The translations under genes were made by a program, and so were the position numbers. The notes under the pieces were generated by a model, which searched no databases, was not told where the DNA came from, and saw only the letters and a program-made list of their open reading frames with translations. A DNA stretch of 64,000 nt from Carnimonas nigrificans ATCC BAA-78. GTDB lineage: Bacteria > Pseudomonadota > Gammaproteobacteria > Pseudomonadales > Halomonadaceae. Below are positions 47,703 to 57,011 of this stretch, piece by piece. How positions within the stretch are numbered: the stretch's first letter is position 1; each line of letters begins with the position of its first letter. The stretch is from positions 25,363-89,362 of the forward strand of contig NZ_JAGO01000018.1 of the NCBI RefSeq assembly GCF_000526695.1, in the 5' to 3' direction.

Positions 47703-47885
47703 TTAGGCAACGTTGCCGTGCAGCGATGCCGTCATGCGCTGGCATACAGCGTCGGCTTCTTCACGAGTGGGATAGCACCCCAACGAGGTATCAGCCGCGC
47801 TGGAGCGCTCGACCACGCACCAGCCATCAACGCGAGTGGGTTCAGCTTCATTGTAATGAGGGACAACACAATAACCGATGACCAT
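47703..47885 (-). CDS. Small (60-residue) protein of unknown function
   Basis: MVIGYCVVPHYNEAEPTRVD starts at ATG 47885 after a good ribosome site (AGAGGTAACGTC). Three or four Cys and a terminal helix (TREEADAVCQRMTASLHG) suggest a compact domain. I do not recognise it. The choice of this start over the upstream one at 47915 rests on the ribosome site. Confidence 0.55.
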   Translation of the reverse strand: MVIGYCVVPHYNEAEPTRVDGWCVVERSSAADTSLGCYPTREEADAVCQRMTASLHGNVA

Positions 47886-48401
47886 GACGTTACCTCTGAC
47901 GTTAAACAAGAACACTTAACATTAAATCATCCACTGCTCACCTCAGCAGCGTTGTTCTACTTTAGTACAAAAAATCCTGAACGCCAGTCCTGTTGTTAAC
48001 CAAATCGTCATTAATTGGTAGTGAAAAGGTAACCGCATGTGAGTTGGCCAGCGTTTTTGCAGTGTTAACACTCTCTCTTTCCGCTTTCTTTCCAGGCTGA
48101 TTTCGATGGCGAATTTAAGCCCGGCGCAGCATCCAAGGCATGAAGCCGTTTCTTCATACCATCGTCGTTGCTACGGGAGACATATCAATCACGCAGGAGA
48201 GGGGGAAATCTCAACAGCAGTACTGATTGGGAAGGGAGGCATAACCCCCAAAGCGAAGGAGACAGCTTCCCTTGGGGAATATGTAACGAGAGCGCCACGC
48301 CACCGCTAACTACCAATTTCATGGCGACAGAATTTACTTAATTCGGTTATCCGGCACTAACGGTAGCGCCAGAGAGTCTTCTCTTACCCAACCAAACGCC
48401 A
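47886..48401. other. Non-coding stretch with a spaced inverted repeat
   Basis: 516 bases without a credible gene. AATTGGTAGT (48013-48022) and ACTACCAATT (48309-48318) form a perfect 10-bp inverted repeat 306 bases end to end, with TCAT near both outer edges. A 67-codon frame between them (48106-48309) looks non-coding. Confidence 0.45.
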
Positions 48402-48950
48402 TCAACGAATACGAACGGGGCACTCGAACACTTGCTCGGGGGCCTTCTGCTGCTCTTTCGCATCGTGATAGACAAGGCGCAGCGTGCCGGTACTGGCGCC
48501 ATCAGCGGTAAAGCGCCAATCAAACACCAGCGGCTGATCGGTGTGATCGTCCTGGCTGGCATCCTCTGCACGCGGTGGGCTAAGCAGGCGCAGGCCGTCG
48601 GGTCGGTCATCAAGCTGCCAGGTCAGGCCGCTATCAGGGTCGGCGGGCAAACGTACTGCCACACGCTGATTGCGCTGTAGCGTCAATGGCGCGCAAGCGC
48701 TGGTATCATCCGCATTAATGGTGACATCAACATCTTGCGTAAACGCTGTTGGGTCGGGCGTTCCTGCGCCGTTGGCCTGGTTGGCCAGATTCGGATTCGC
48801 GAATGCCGGGCGCGGCGCGTCCCCTACTGTCGTGCTGTCTCCGCCACTCAATATTGAGCAACCGGACAGCCACATAGCGCCGCCAGCGATGGCCGCAAGT
48901 TTTATGATGCTACGCTGACCGCGTTTTTTATCTATTGCCACAACCCTCAT
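48402..48950 (-). CDS. Lipoprotein with chagasin-like (inhibitor I42) domain
   Basis: About 182 residues. A basic start, hydrophobic core and lipobox LSGC (MWLSGCSIL) indicate a lipoprotein. After a low-complexity linker, a ~100-residue beta domain carries RVAVRLPADPDSGLTWQL and a closing strand pair with VYHDAKEQQKAPEQVFECPV. These resemble the NPTTGYxW loop and the C-terminal strands of chagasin-type cysteine-protease inhibitors. The match is by pattern, so moderate confidence. ATG 48950 follows AGGATAGG. Confidence 0.6.
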   Translation of the reverse strand: MRVVAIDKKRGQRSIIKLAAIAGGAMWLSGCSILSGGDSTTVGDAPRPAFANPNLANQANGAGTPDPTAFTQDVDVTINADDTSACAPLTLQRNQRVAVRLPADPDSGLTWQLDDRPDGLRLLSPPRAEDASQDDHTDQPLVFDWRFTADGASTGTLRLVYHDAKEQQKAPEQVFECPVRIR

Positions 48951-49137
48951 CCTATCCTCGACATGTTTCCGCTCACCCAACCACTGTGATATGAAACCCG
49001 AAGAGTAAGCGACGATAGCGGGATCGTCGATATTAATATTTTTTAAGTATCAAAAAAGCAACTTTGCAAAGTTTTTCGTATAGGTTCATTCTAGTAAGAA
49101 CTTTGATACCTATTTCCTGTTCAGCGGAGCATTCATC

Positions 49138-50892
49138 GTGAGTACACGTCAGGCATCCGCCTCGAAACTGTCAACCGAGGCTCGTCAGCAATTAATCAAC
49201 CGTCTTGGCAGCATCGTCGGTAACAAGCACACGCTGAGCGATGAGCGCAGCACCAGTCGTTTCCGCAAAGGATTTCGTTTCGGTGATGGCCCCGCGCTGG
49301 CCGTTGTGCAGCCTGCCTCGCTGGTAGAGCAGTGGCGGGTGCTGAAAGCGTGTGAAGAAGCCGATGTGATCGTGATCATGCAGGCTGCCAATACCGGCCT
49401 CACTGGCGGCTCGACCCCGGATGGCGATGATTATGACCGCGACATCGTGATTATCAGCACCCTGCGCATGGATCGCATTCATCTGATTCATGACGGAAAA
49501 CAGGTGGTCTGTCTGCCTGGCGCAACGCTTTATAACCTTGAAAAAGCTCTCACGCCGCTGGGACGCGAGCCGCACTCCGTGATCGGCTCCTCCTGTATCG
49601 GGGCGTCGGTATTTGGCGGTGTCTCCAATAATTCCGGCGGTGCATTGGTAAGACGCGGCCCCGCCTATACCGAGTTCGCGATTTACGCCCAGCGCGATAG
49701 CGAAGGCGAGCTGCGTCTGGTCAATCATCTGGGCATTGCGCTGGGTGACGATCCCGAAGAGATTCTCACTCGGCTGGAAAACGGCGATTTCAGCGAAAGT
49801 GATATCTCCGACAACGGCGCAGCTTCCGATCACCACTATCAGAACCACGTTCGCCACGTCGATGAGGACACCCCCGCGCGCTTCAATGCCGACCCTACGC
49901 GTCTGCACGAAGCGTCGGGCAACGCCGGCAAGCTGGCGCTCTTTGCGGTGCGCCTGGATACCTTCGAAGCGATATCATCCAAGGTGTTTTATATCGGCAC
50001 CAACTCTATCGACAAGCTCACAAAGCTGCGGCGCGAGCTGTTGGCTGAAGGTCGTGAACTGCCGATCGCCGGCGAATACATGCACCGCGAGTGTTTCGAT
50101 ATCGCCGACGTATACGGCAAGGACACCTTCGTGATGATCGAGAAATTCGGCACCGACAAGATGCCGCAGATTTTTGCGATCAAAGGCGGGGTTGATTCAT
50201 TTTTATCGCGTTTCAATATTCAAGGCTTCACGGATCGCGCCAGCCAGTGGCTATCACGGTTGTTTCCCGATCATCTGCCAAAGCGCATGCGCGAATACCG
50301 CGACAAGTATGAGCACTACCTGATGCTGCGCGTAGCGACCGATCAGCTTGAAGAGACCCAGGGGCTACTGAAGGAGCTGTTTGCCGACGGTGATGGCGAC
50401 TACTTCGAATGCACCGAGGAGGAGGGAAACAAAGCCTTCCTGCACCGCTTTGCTGCTGCGGGCGCGGCTATTCGCTACCGCACCGTGCACAAGCAAACCT
50501 CCGAAGGCATGGTGGCCCTCGACGTGGCACTGCGGCGTAACGATACCGACTGGTTCGAGCACCTTCCCAAGGAGATCGACGACAAATTAGAGAAAAAGCT
50601 CTATTACGGCCACTTCCTGTGCCATGTGATGCACCAGGATTATGTCGTCAAGAAAGGCAACGACTGCATGGACGTTGAACATGAGATGTGGAAGGAGCTG
50701 GACGCCCGTGGCGCCGAATACCCCGCCGAGCACAATGTTGGGCATCTGTATCACGCCAAACCCGCCCTCGCCGAGCACTATCAGCAGCTTGACCCCTGCA
50801 ACTGCTTCAACCCCGGCATCGGCCAGACCTCGAAGCTGAAGTATTGGGGCAAACAGTCGCAGCAAACGCAGGCCAATCACCAGCAGAGCTGA
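49138..50892 (+). CDS. dld: Quinone-dependent D-lactate dehydrogenase
   Basis: A 584-residue FAD-containing peripheral membrane enzyme that oxidises D-lactate to pyruvate and feeds electrons to quinone. The PCMH-type FAD domain has NTGLTGGSTPDGDDYDRDIV and IGSSCIGASVFGGVSNNSGG. The C-terminal D-lactate/membrane-binding region includes ALDVALRRND, GHFLCHVMHQDYVVKKG and the late Cys-rich segment. The GTG start has GGAGCATTCATC upstream. It stands alone with its own terminator; no lactate permease is adjacent. Confidence 0.95.
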   Translation: MSTRQASASKLSTEARQQLINRLGSIVGNKHTLSDERSTSRFRKGFRFGDGPALAVVQPASLVEQWRVLKACEEADVIVIMQAANTGLTGGSTPDGDDYDRDIVIISTLRMDRIHLIHDGKQVVCLPGATLYNLEKALTPLGREPHSVIGSSCIGASVFGGVSNNSGGALVRRGPAYTEFAIYAQRDSEGELRLVNHLGIALGDDPEEILTRLENGDFSESDISDNGAASDHHYQNHVRHVDEDTPARFNADPTRLHEASGNAGKLALFAVRLDTFEAISSKVFYIGTNSIDKLTKLRRELLAEGRELPIAGEYMHRECFDIADVYGKDTFVMIEKFGTDKMPQIFAIKGGVDSFLSRFNIQGFTDRASQWLSRLFPDHLPKRMREYRDKYEHYLMLRVATDQLEETQGLLKELFADGDGDYFECTEEEGNKAFLHRFAAAGAAIRYRTVHKQTSEGMVALDVALRRNDTDWFEHLPKEIDDKLEKKLYYGHFLCHVMHQDYVVKKGNDCMDVEHEMWKELDARGAEYPAEHNVGHLYHAKPALAEHYQQLDPCNCFNPGIGQTSKLKYWGKQSQQTQANHQQS

Positions 50893-50918
50893 ATAGCCTG
50901 AAGTGAACTCGCCCATAC

Positions 50919-50956
50919 ACAGCGGCGCCGCAGTAATCTGTGGCGCCGCTGTTTTG
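50919..50956 (+). terminator. Terminator of dld
   Basis: ACAGCGGCGCC and GGCGCCGCTGT (perfect 11-bp stem) followed by TTTTG-like T-run. Confidence 0.85.
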
Positions 50957-51113
50957 TAGAGTAGATGGAGCTGGGGAGAAGTGTTGAGAACTTAATGCCT
51001 TATCGTCTGGCGAAGGAGTTTCAGGAAATCAAACCTTTGGGCTGAAAATAACCAATACAGGTAAGAATAATGCGCGTAGGGATAACGTCGGCCTTGTATA
51101 AGAAGAAATATGG

Positions 51114-51581
51114 CTAACAAATAGACTTCGACATGCGATAGTTATGAATCGCTACCCCATTCATTGTGAAATCATGGCGCGCATCCACTCGAAAACCGCG
51201 ACGTTCGAAAAGGCGTTTGGCCGCCTCGCTCGCTTCGACAAATAAGCAGGTAATACCTGCCTTTCTGGCAATATCTTCTAGTGCGGCGTAGAGCGCCGAT
51301 CCCACGCCCTTTCCGACCCGATCAGGGCTGACGTAGAGATGGTCGATATGCCCGTTCAGCTCTATATCACCATACCCAATAACTCGACCATTAGTGGCGA
51401 CTGCCACCAATATCGTGCGGCTGTTGGCCTTCCGCACATATGTTCCAGGGTCGGGTCTCGACGGGCTCCATGCCTCGACCTGCTCAGGCGAATAATCGTG
51501 AATACCCGCTTCCCGCACCGATGCGTGAAAAATATCGGCAAGTGCGCCCGCGTCGGCCAATTCAAATGGACGAATGAACAT
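51114..51581 (-). CDS. GNAT family N-acetyltransferase
   Basis: A 155-residue acetyl-CoA-dependent acyltransferase. The beta4 strand and pyrophosphate loop read HLYVSPDRVGKGVGSALYAAL, where V-x-K-G-x-G is the Q/R-x-x-G-x-G/A motif A. The C-terminal FERRGFRVDARHDF is motif B, of the YafP/PA4866-like small-molecule group. Acceptor unknown. Confidence 0.88.
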   Translation of the reverse strand: MFIRPFELADAGALADIFHASVREAGIHDYSPEQVEAWSPSRPDPGTYVRKANSRTILVAVATNGRVIGYGDIELNGHIDHLYVSPDRVGKGVGSALYAALEDIARKAGITCLFVEASEAAKRLFERRGFRVDARHDFTMNGVAIHNYRMSKSIC

Positions 51582-51687
51582 CAGAGAATTCCATCCATAA
51601 TAAAGCCATCAGTCGAGGGCAGAAGTAATGTGAGTGATCTCACAGACAATCGCCATGGATAAGGCCGCTCAGCATTCACCAGTTTCA

Positions 51688-52620
51688 TTAAGCCAACGCG
51701 GCACTCTTGCCGGGGCTGCTGCCGAAATAGTGCTTGTACTCGCGGGAGAACTGCGAGGTTGAACGATACCCTACCGCTAGGGCCGCCTGCGCTACCTGCC
51801 GATCACCACCGAGCAGCATGGCGCGTGCCTTGAGCAGCCTCAGGCGCTTCAAATACTGCAACGGTGATTGCTGGGTAGTGCGTTTGAAGTGGTGATGGAA
51901 GTGCGACACGCTCATGTGGGCGGAGCGTGCCAGTTGCTCAATGCTCATCGCGTCCATGTAGTGATCGTGCATGAATTGCAGCGCTTCCGCGATACGCACG
52001 TAGTGCCCCTGGTCGGTAATCAAGCGCCGCAGTGACACCCCTTGAGGCCCGCACAGTGCCGCAAAGATCACCTCTTGCAGCCGGCCACTGCCCAGCGCAC
52101 GGCATTTAACGGGGTCGCTAAAACACTCTGTCAGACGCAGCAGGGCGTCACCAAAGTTATCGTCAATCGGCACCGCCGCCATCGGTGTGGGGAGCTGTTC
52201 ACTCGGTTGCGGCTCATTGGGAAATTGCGCCACCAGCTCCCCCAGCGCCAGGCGATCCAGCGTGATACTGATGCCTAACAGCGGCTCAGTAACCGAGGCA
52301 ACGGTTTCACATTCGAACGGCAGCGGCATGGCCTGCACCAGATAGTGCCCGGCGCCATAGTAGATCTCGCGATCTCCCAAATACCCCCGCTTGCCGCCCT
52401 GCACCACCACCTTCAAACCCGCTTCATATATCAAGGGTTCACGCGGGCGATGGCAGTCACTGAACATCAGCTCTACCCCTTTAATACCTGTGGCGGAGAA
52501 TCCTTCCCTTAAAGCCAGCGGGCCCAAACGCTCGGCCAGCGCTCGCGCGTAGTGGCCTGCGGGTTGTTCCAGGTCTGTAGAAATTGAAGTGACCGACGGT
52601 GTACGCGAAGAGATCGACAT
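51688..52620 (-). CDS. AraC-family transcriptional regulator (YqhC-like)
   Basis: 310 residues. The N-terminal cupin-type domain (LIYEAGLKVVVQGGKRGYLG, YYGAGHYLVQAMPLPFECET) is that of the AraC-N/YqhC group. The C-terminal double HTH contains SIEQLARSAHMSVSHFHHHF and VAQAALAVGYRSTSQFSREY. It is divergent from a zinc alcohol dehydrogenase over ~226 bases, the same arrangement as E. coli yqhC-yqhD, and so probably activates that gene in response to aldehydes. The last point is inference. Confidence 0.9.
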   Translation of the reverse strand: MSISSRTPSVTSISTDLEQPAGHYARALAERLGPLALREGFSATGIKGVELMFSDCHRPREPLIYEAGLKVVVQGGKRGYLGDREIYYGAGHYLVQAMPLPFECETVASVTEPLLGISITLDRLALGELVAQFPNEPQPSEQLPTPMAAVPIDDNFGDALLRLTECFSDPVKCRALGSGRLQEVIFAALCGPQGVSLRRLITDQGHYVRIAEALQFMHDHYMDAMSIEQLARSAHMSVSHFHHHFKRTTQQSPLQYLKRLRLLKARAMLLGGDRQVAQAALAVGYRSTSQFSREYKHYFGSSPGKSAALA

Positions 52621-52846
52621 AACAGCAACACTATTCAGATAACGAAGAAGACGCCAAACGAGTTACATAATAACATTGTGCATGAAATCCGATGAATATT
52701 GGATGCTTTAGCATAAATGTCACAGGATTAGGCAACTATCACACAGAATTCGCGTGGCAATCTGCGGCCCGCTCCTGCACACTGACTACCGCTATGTCGG
52801 TATGGCTGATGTGCCGGCTTCCCTATTCAGTCAAGGAGACTCAGAG

Positions 52847-53908
52847 ATGGCTAATACCCAAGGCTATGCAGCACAGTCCGCGACCTCGCCCCTGGAGCAT
52901 TTCGCGTTTGATCGTCGCCAGCCGCGCCCCGATGATGTTTCGATCGAAATTCTTTACTGCGGCGTATGTCACTCGGACCTCCACTTCGCTCGCAACGAGT
53001 GGGGCAATGGTGTCTGGCCGGTCGTGCCGGGTCACGAGATCATTGGCCGTGTTACCGCAGTTGGCCCGGAAGTCAGCAAGTTTGAAGAAGGCCAGATTGT
53101 CGGTGTGGGCTGTATGGTCGATTCGTGCGAGCACTGTAGCGCCTGCGAACAGGGCCTGGAGCAGTACTGCCTGGGCGGCATGACCCCCACTTACGGCGCG
53201 CCTGATCCCATTGACGGCACCCTTACTCAGGGTGGCTACTCGACTCAGGTAGTGGTCAAAGAGCGCTTCGTGGTCAACGTACCCGATAGCCTCGACTTCA
53301 CCACGTCTGCACCGGTGCTGTGCGCAGGCATTACCACCTACTCGCCGCTCAAGCACTACGGCGTCAAGAAAGGCCACAAGCTCGGCGTTATCGGTATGGG
53401 CGGCCTTGGTCATATGGGTGTGAAACTGGCGCTGGCAATGGGCGCTGAAGTGACGCTGTTCACCCGTTCTGAAAGCAAGATCGAAGAAGCAAAACGCCAC
53501 GGCGTGCATCACGTTGTGGTATCAACCGACGAGAGCCAGATGGAAAGCTACGCCGGTTACTTCGACTTCCTGCTCGATACCGTACCGGTTCAGCACGATC
53601 TCAACCCTTACCTGCAACTGTTGAAGTTTGACGGTATTCACATTCTGGTAGGGCTGATCGAACCGATTGAGCCACCGATTCACGCAGCAAACCTGGTGAT
53701 GAGCCGTAAGGTGGTAGCAGGGTCGCTGATCGGCGGTATGCCTGAAACCCAGGAAGTACTCGACTTCTGTGCCGAGCACAAGATTGGCTGTGACGTAGAG
53801 ATCATTACCATGGATCAGATCAACGACGCCTGGGAGCGCATGAAGAAAGGCGATGTTAAATATCGCTTCGTCATTGATATGAAGAAGTCGTTCCCGGAAA
53901 TCGCCTGA
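52847..53908 (+). CDS. Zinc NAD(P)-dependent alcohol dehydrogenase (YahK/cinnamyl type)
   Basis: 353 residues. Catalytic zinc ligands are Cys in YCGVCHSDLHFARNEWG and the His-Glu of VPGHEIIGRV. The structural zinc is held by a four-Cys lobe, DSCEHCSACEQGLEQYC. The dinucleotide fold has GVIGMGGLGHMGVKLALAMG. The pattern is that of broad-range aldehyde reductases (YahK, YjgB). ATG 52847 follows CAAGGAGACTCAGAG; an in-frame start at 52754 lacks support. It is divergent from the AraC regulator, likely its controller. Confidence 0.94.
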   Translation: MANTQGYAAQSATSPLEHFAFDRRQPRPDDVSIEILYCGVCHSDLHFARNEWGNGVWPVVPGHEIIGRVTAVGPEVSKFEEGQIVGVGCMVDSCEHCSACEQGLEQYCLGGMTPTYGAPDPIDGTLTQGGYSTQVVVKERFVVNVPDSLDFTTSAPVLCAGITTYSPLKHYGVKKGHKLGVIGMGGLGHMGVKLALAMGAEVTLFTRSESKIEEAKRHGVHHVVVSTDESQMESYAGYFDFLLDTVPVQHDLNPYLQLLKFDGIHILVGLIEPIEPPIHAANLVMSRKVVAGSLIGGMPETQEVLDFCAEHKIGCDVEIITMDQINDAWERMKKGDVKYRFVIDMKKSFPEIA

Positions 53909-53933
53909 TCCCAGACGCTTCGGAGTGAACGCC

Positions 53934-53962
53934 AAGGGGCTGCCAATAGGTAGCCCCTTTTT
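53934..53962 (+). terminator. Terminator of the alcohol dehydrogenase gene
   Basis: AAGGGGCTGCC and GGTAGCCCCTT with one G-T pair, followed by TTT. Confidence 0.85.
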
Positions 53963-54082
53963 GCGCGTGGCCTACTTTCATCCATGACCTACTTTCATCC
54001 AATGTCCAGCCATGGCTACCGCTGCTAGGGTCGAAACGGTGGCTATTTATTTCAGAATCATTCCAGTGCAGGAGAACACATC

Positions 54083-54640
54083 ATGAAGCGTCATTTGATC
54101 ATCGCCTCCCTGATGATGGCTGCGGGAACTTCTACCGCCTTCGCCGCAGAAGAGATCACCGCACCGCTGCTGGATGGACACGACACCAATATCGGTCAGG
54201 TAACGGTGAGCGAGATACCCAGCGGGGTCATTTTGCGGGTGGAAGCCAAAAACCTGACGCCAGGCTGGCACGGTATGCATTTCCATGAGCAGGCGGAATG
54301 CAAGGGGCCGGATTTCACCAGCTCGGGTTCTCACGTACATAACGCTGACAAGGTGGTACATGGGGTACGCAACGCCGAAGCCAATGATAACGGGGATCTG
54401 CCCAACCTGTACGTGAACAAGGACGGCAGCGCGACCGTGGAGCTGTTCTCGCCGCTGGTTAGCCTGACTCCAGGCGACTCGGGCGACACCTCACGGCCAG
54501 CCTTGCTGGATAGCGATGGTTCGGCACTGGTCATTCACGCCCAACCTGACGACTACCAAAGCCAGCCAATCGGTGGCTCCGGGGATCGGGTCGCCTGCGC
54601 CTCGCTTAATGGCGATAACAATAACGATAACGAAGAATAA
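54083..54640 (+). CDS. sodC: Periplasmic Cu/Zn superoxide dismutase
   Basis: 185 residues. Signal peptide cleaved near AFAAE (residue 22). Copper ligands are His in PGWHGMHFHE and the late His in ALVIHAQPDDYQSQP; zinc ligands are in GSHVHNADKVVHGVRNAEAN with the following NDNGDLPNL. The Cys pair (AECKG and RVACAS) forms the conserved disulfide. The C-terminal tail NGDNNNDNEE is unusually Asn/Asp-rich. AGGAG precedes the ATG. Confidence 0.95.
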   Translation: MKRHLIIASLMMAAGTSTAFAAEEITAPLLDGHDTNIGQVTVSEIPSGVILRVEAKNLTPGWHGMHFHEQAECKGPDFTSSGSHVHNADKVVHGVRNAEANDNGDLPNLYVNKDGSATVELFSPLVSLTPGDSGDTSRPALLDSDGSALVIHAQPDDYQSQPIGGSGDRVACASLNGDNNNDNEE

Positions 54641-54699
54641 ACGCTGCTATTGCCGCGCCCTTCATTCGGAGGGGGCGGCTATTTATTGGCATGGTCTAA

Positions 54700-55215
54700 C
54701 TAGCTGCTAACGGCAGCACCCAGCGTCAGACTCTGCTGTTTGGCTTCCAGCGCCAGCAGTGTGCGTTTTATCTCGATGCCGCCGGCAAAACCGGTCAGGC
54801 TGCCATCGCTACCGATCACTCGATGGCACGGCACAATGATGGGCAGCGGGTTACGGCCATTGGCCGCGCCTACTGCACGCACGGCACTGGGCGCATTGAT
54901 AGAGGCCGCCAACTGCCCATAGCTGCGCGTTTCACCGTAAGGAATTTCTGTCAGCGCCTGCCACACGCGATGCTGAAACTCGGTGCCTTCAGCAGCCAGC
55001 GGCACGCTGAATGTAAAACGTTCACCGTTAAAATAGCGCTCTAGCTCACTCCTGGCCTGCGCCAGCACAGGGTGTTGCAACTCATCATCAGGCTGCCACT
55101 CGGCGCCCACCTCGCGAGGGCGTCGCGCGGTCGCAAACTGAACCACCGCCAATCCACGATCACTTCCCGCCAGCAGCAGCTTCCCTATCGGGCTGTCCAG
55201 ATAGCCATAATGCAT
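54700..55215 (-). CDS. ogt: Methylated-DNA--protein-cysteine methyltransferase
   Basis: A 171-residue suicide repair protein removing O6-alkyl groups from guanine. The acceptor motif IIVPCHRVIGSDGSLTGFAG is intact. EFQHRVWQALTEIPYGETRS and RAVGAANGRNPLP are the DNA-binding and active-site-helix segments. No AraC-like Ada domain is present, so Ogt type. ATG 55215 (AAGGCG upstream) is preferred over the frame opening at 55314, which would overlap the deformylase gene. It is probably co-transcribed with def. Confidence 0.93.
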   Translation of the reverse strand: MHYGYLDSPIGKLLLAGSDRGLAVVQFATARRPREVGAEWQPDDELQHPVLAQARSELERYFNGERFTFSVPLAAEGTEFQHRVWQALTEIPYGETRSYGQLAASINAPSAVRAVGAANGRNPLPIIVPCHRVIGSDGSLTGFAGGIEIKRTLLALEAKQQSLTLGAAVSS

Positions 55216-55276
55216 CGCCTTCTTCCTCTCTCTATTCCATGTGAAGAACTGCTCGAAAAAACTGCTGCCGCGCTCA

Positions 55277-55801
55277 CTATAGCTCGTCCGGAAACAGCAC
55301 ATCGGTAAAGCCAAACGAACGAAAATCGGTGATCCGGGAAGGGTACAAGCGCCCGATCAGGTGATCGAACTCATGCTGTACGATACGCGCATGGAAGTCC
55401 TCCGCCGTTTGATCAATGGGATTGCCATCAGGGTCGACCCCTTGATAGTGAATACGCTTGTAGCGCTCCACCTGCCCGCGCAGTCCAGGAATCGACAGGC
55501 ACCCTTCCCAGCCCGCTTCGCGCACGTTGTCCAGCGGCGTCACCATCGGGTTCAGCAGCGCCTGCAACGCGACGGGCGCACGTCCCGGGTAGCGAGGGCT
55601 GGCCTCAAACCCGAATACCATCAGTTGCAGGTTCTCGCCAATTTGAGGCGCCGCCAAACCCACGCCATTGGCCTCGCGCATGGTCTCGAACATATCCTCG
55701 ACCAGACGCTTAAGCTCGGGGCTGCCGATCATCTCGTCGGGCACCGGATCGGCCACCTTCAGCAGCCGCTCATCTCCCATGCGCACAATGTCACGAATCA
55801 T
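55277..55801 (-). CDS. def: Peptide deformylase
   Basis: A 174-residue metalloenzyme that removes the N-formyl group from nascent proteins. All three motifs are present: GVGLAAPQ (46-53), EGCLS (99-103, metal Cys) and HEFDH (143-147, metal His pair and catalytic Glu). It is not beside fmt, so it may be a second deformylase in the genome. It lies 51 bases after the NAD(P)-binding protein gene and upstream of ogt, forming a minus-strand run. Confidence 0.94.
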   Translation of the reverse strand: MIRDIVRMGDERLLKVADPVPDEMIGSPELKRLVEDMFETMREANGVGLAAPQIGENLQLMVFGFEASPRYPGRAPVALQALLNPMVTPLDNVREAGWEGCLSIPGLRGQVERYKRIHYQGVDPDGNPIDQTAEDFHARIVQHEFDHLIGRLYPSRITDFRSFGFTDVLFPDEL

Positions 55802-55852
55802 GGCGTTCCTCCTTCAAGGCTGTACCTGAGAGTCACCGCTTTAGAGATCGCT

Positions 55853-56500
55853 CTAAAGAGAAGTGAGAGCTTCCACCATATCCTGTTCGCCGCCCACGAA
55901 GTCGATCTCTTTGCCAATACTTTGGTCGATGTGAAGGGCTGCGACCGCCGCTGCCGCAACATCCTGACGGGGAATCTGACTGCCTTCCCGACTGTCAGGA
56001 TAGCCCACCGCGATACGGTGCGTCGGCGCTTCATCGCTCAGCCTTCCCGGTCGCAGAATGGTGTAATCAAGCCCGCTCTGCTTCAGCCATTCATCGGCAT
56101 AATGCTTGGCAACATAGTAAGGCTTGAGCGCGTCGTTCCAGCGCTCGCGCTTGTCAGCCCCCAGAGCACTGACCATGACAAAACGGCTGATACCTGTTTG
56201 CTGCGCGGCCTGAATGCTTTTCACCGCCCCATCAAGATCAACCAGCAAGGTTTTATCCTCACCAGTGCTGCCGCCGGAGCCTGCCGAGAAAATCACCGCA
56301 TCGGCCCCCTGCATTGCTGCCGTGATCTCTTCCAGCGGAGCTTCAAGATCAATCAGGCGTGTCTCGATGCCCTGCTGACGATATTCATCGGCCTGATGCG
56401 CATGGCGCACCTGCGCAATGGAGGTATCCGACGAGGCGTGCAGCGTCGCTACAATATGTTTGCCAACGTGACCGCCCGCGCCGATGACGACTACCTTCAT
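55853..56500 (-). CDS. NAD(P)-binding epimerase-like protein (YwnB/SDR-a type)
   Basis: 215 residues with an atypical short-chain Rossmann fold. It has a glycine-rich loop IGAGGHVGKHIVATLHA at the start, then ADAVIFSAGSGGSTGEDKT and TILRPGRLSDEAP. There is no Tyr-x-x-x-Lys pair in the usual spacing. Substrate unknown. ATG 56500 follows CGGGAGAATGAG. Confidence 0.85.
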   Translation of the reverse strand: MKVVVIGAGGHVGKHIVATLHASSDTSIAQVRHAHQADEYRQQGIETRLIDLEAPLEEITAAMQGADAVIFSAGSGGSTGEDKTLLVDLDGAVKSIQAAQQTGISRFVMVSALGADKRERWNDALKPYYVAKHYADEWLKQSGLDYTILRPGRLSDEAPTHRIAVGYPDSREGSQIPRQDVAAAAVAALHIDQSIGKEIDFVGGEQDMVEALTSL

Positions 56501-56618
56501 CTCATTCTCCCGTTGAGTTATTACCGTACTGGCACCACCCAAACGCTAATGACAGCGCAACCTGTCGGGTGATTCGCTATGATGTGATGACGTTTTTCTC
56601 ACAAGGTGGAAGCTTTGC

Positions 56619-56933
56619 ATGCCTTTTGACGCTACTGCCCTCAAGCGCCTTTCAACACTGCGCCGCGCTGCTCTTGTCGAGGGCACGACGCTACTGCTGC
56701 TGTTATTTATCGCGGTGCCGCTCAAACACCTGGCCGGAGTGCCTCAGGCGGTGTCGATCATGGGCCCGATTCATGGCGTCGCATTTATCTGCTATATCGT
56801 ACTGCTGCTACGCTCACAAACGATGCTTCGCCTCGATGGAGCGCAGTTGACCAAACTGATCGTCGCGGCGTTCATTCCTTTCGGTGCGCTTTATGCCAAC
56901 CGTTTTCTACACGGTAAGGAAGCATCCCGCTAA
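56619..56933 (+). CDS. DUF3817 membrane protein
   Basis: 104 residues with three hydrophobic segments. RRAALVEGTTLLLLLFIAVP, PIHGVAFICYIVLL and LIVAAFIPFGALYANRFL are the DUF3817 pattern. Function unknown. GGTGGAAG lies before the ATG. It is upstream of the HAD-IIA gene on the same strand, 78 bases apart. Confidence 0.85.
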   Translation: MPFDATALKRLSTLRRAALVEGTTLLLLLFIAVPLKHLAGVPQAVSIMGPIHGVAFICYIVLLLRSQTMLRLDGAQLTKLIVAAFIPFGALYANRFLHGKEASR

Positions 56934-57011
56934 CCATCGACTGTGGTGTTTACCGTCCGATTAAACAAGCGTATTTCCTTTATTCTTGAGTTTTATCGCT
57001 AGGAGAGCTTC

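Noticed and set aside
48106..48309. 67-codon plus-strand frame in the 47886-48401 gap
   Set aside because: Composition is not protein-like (His/Arg/Gly mixture), no ribosome site, and it ends exactly at the inverted repeat; treated as non-coding.
55361..56572. 403-codon plus-strand frame opposite def and the NAD(P)-binding gene
   Set aside because: Antisense shadow spanning two real genes on the other strand.
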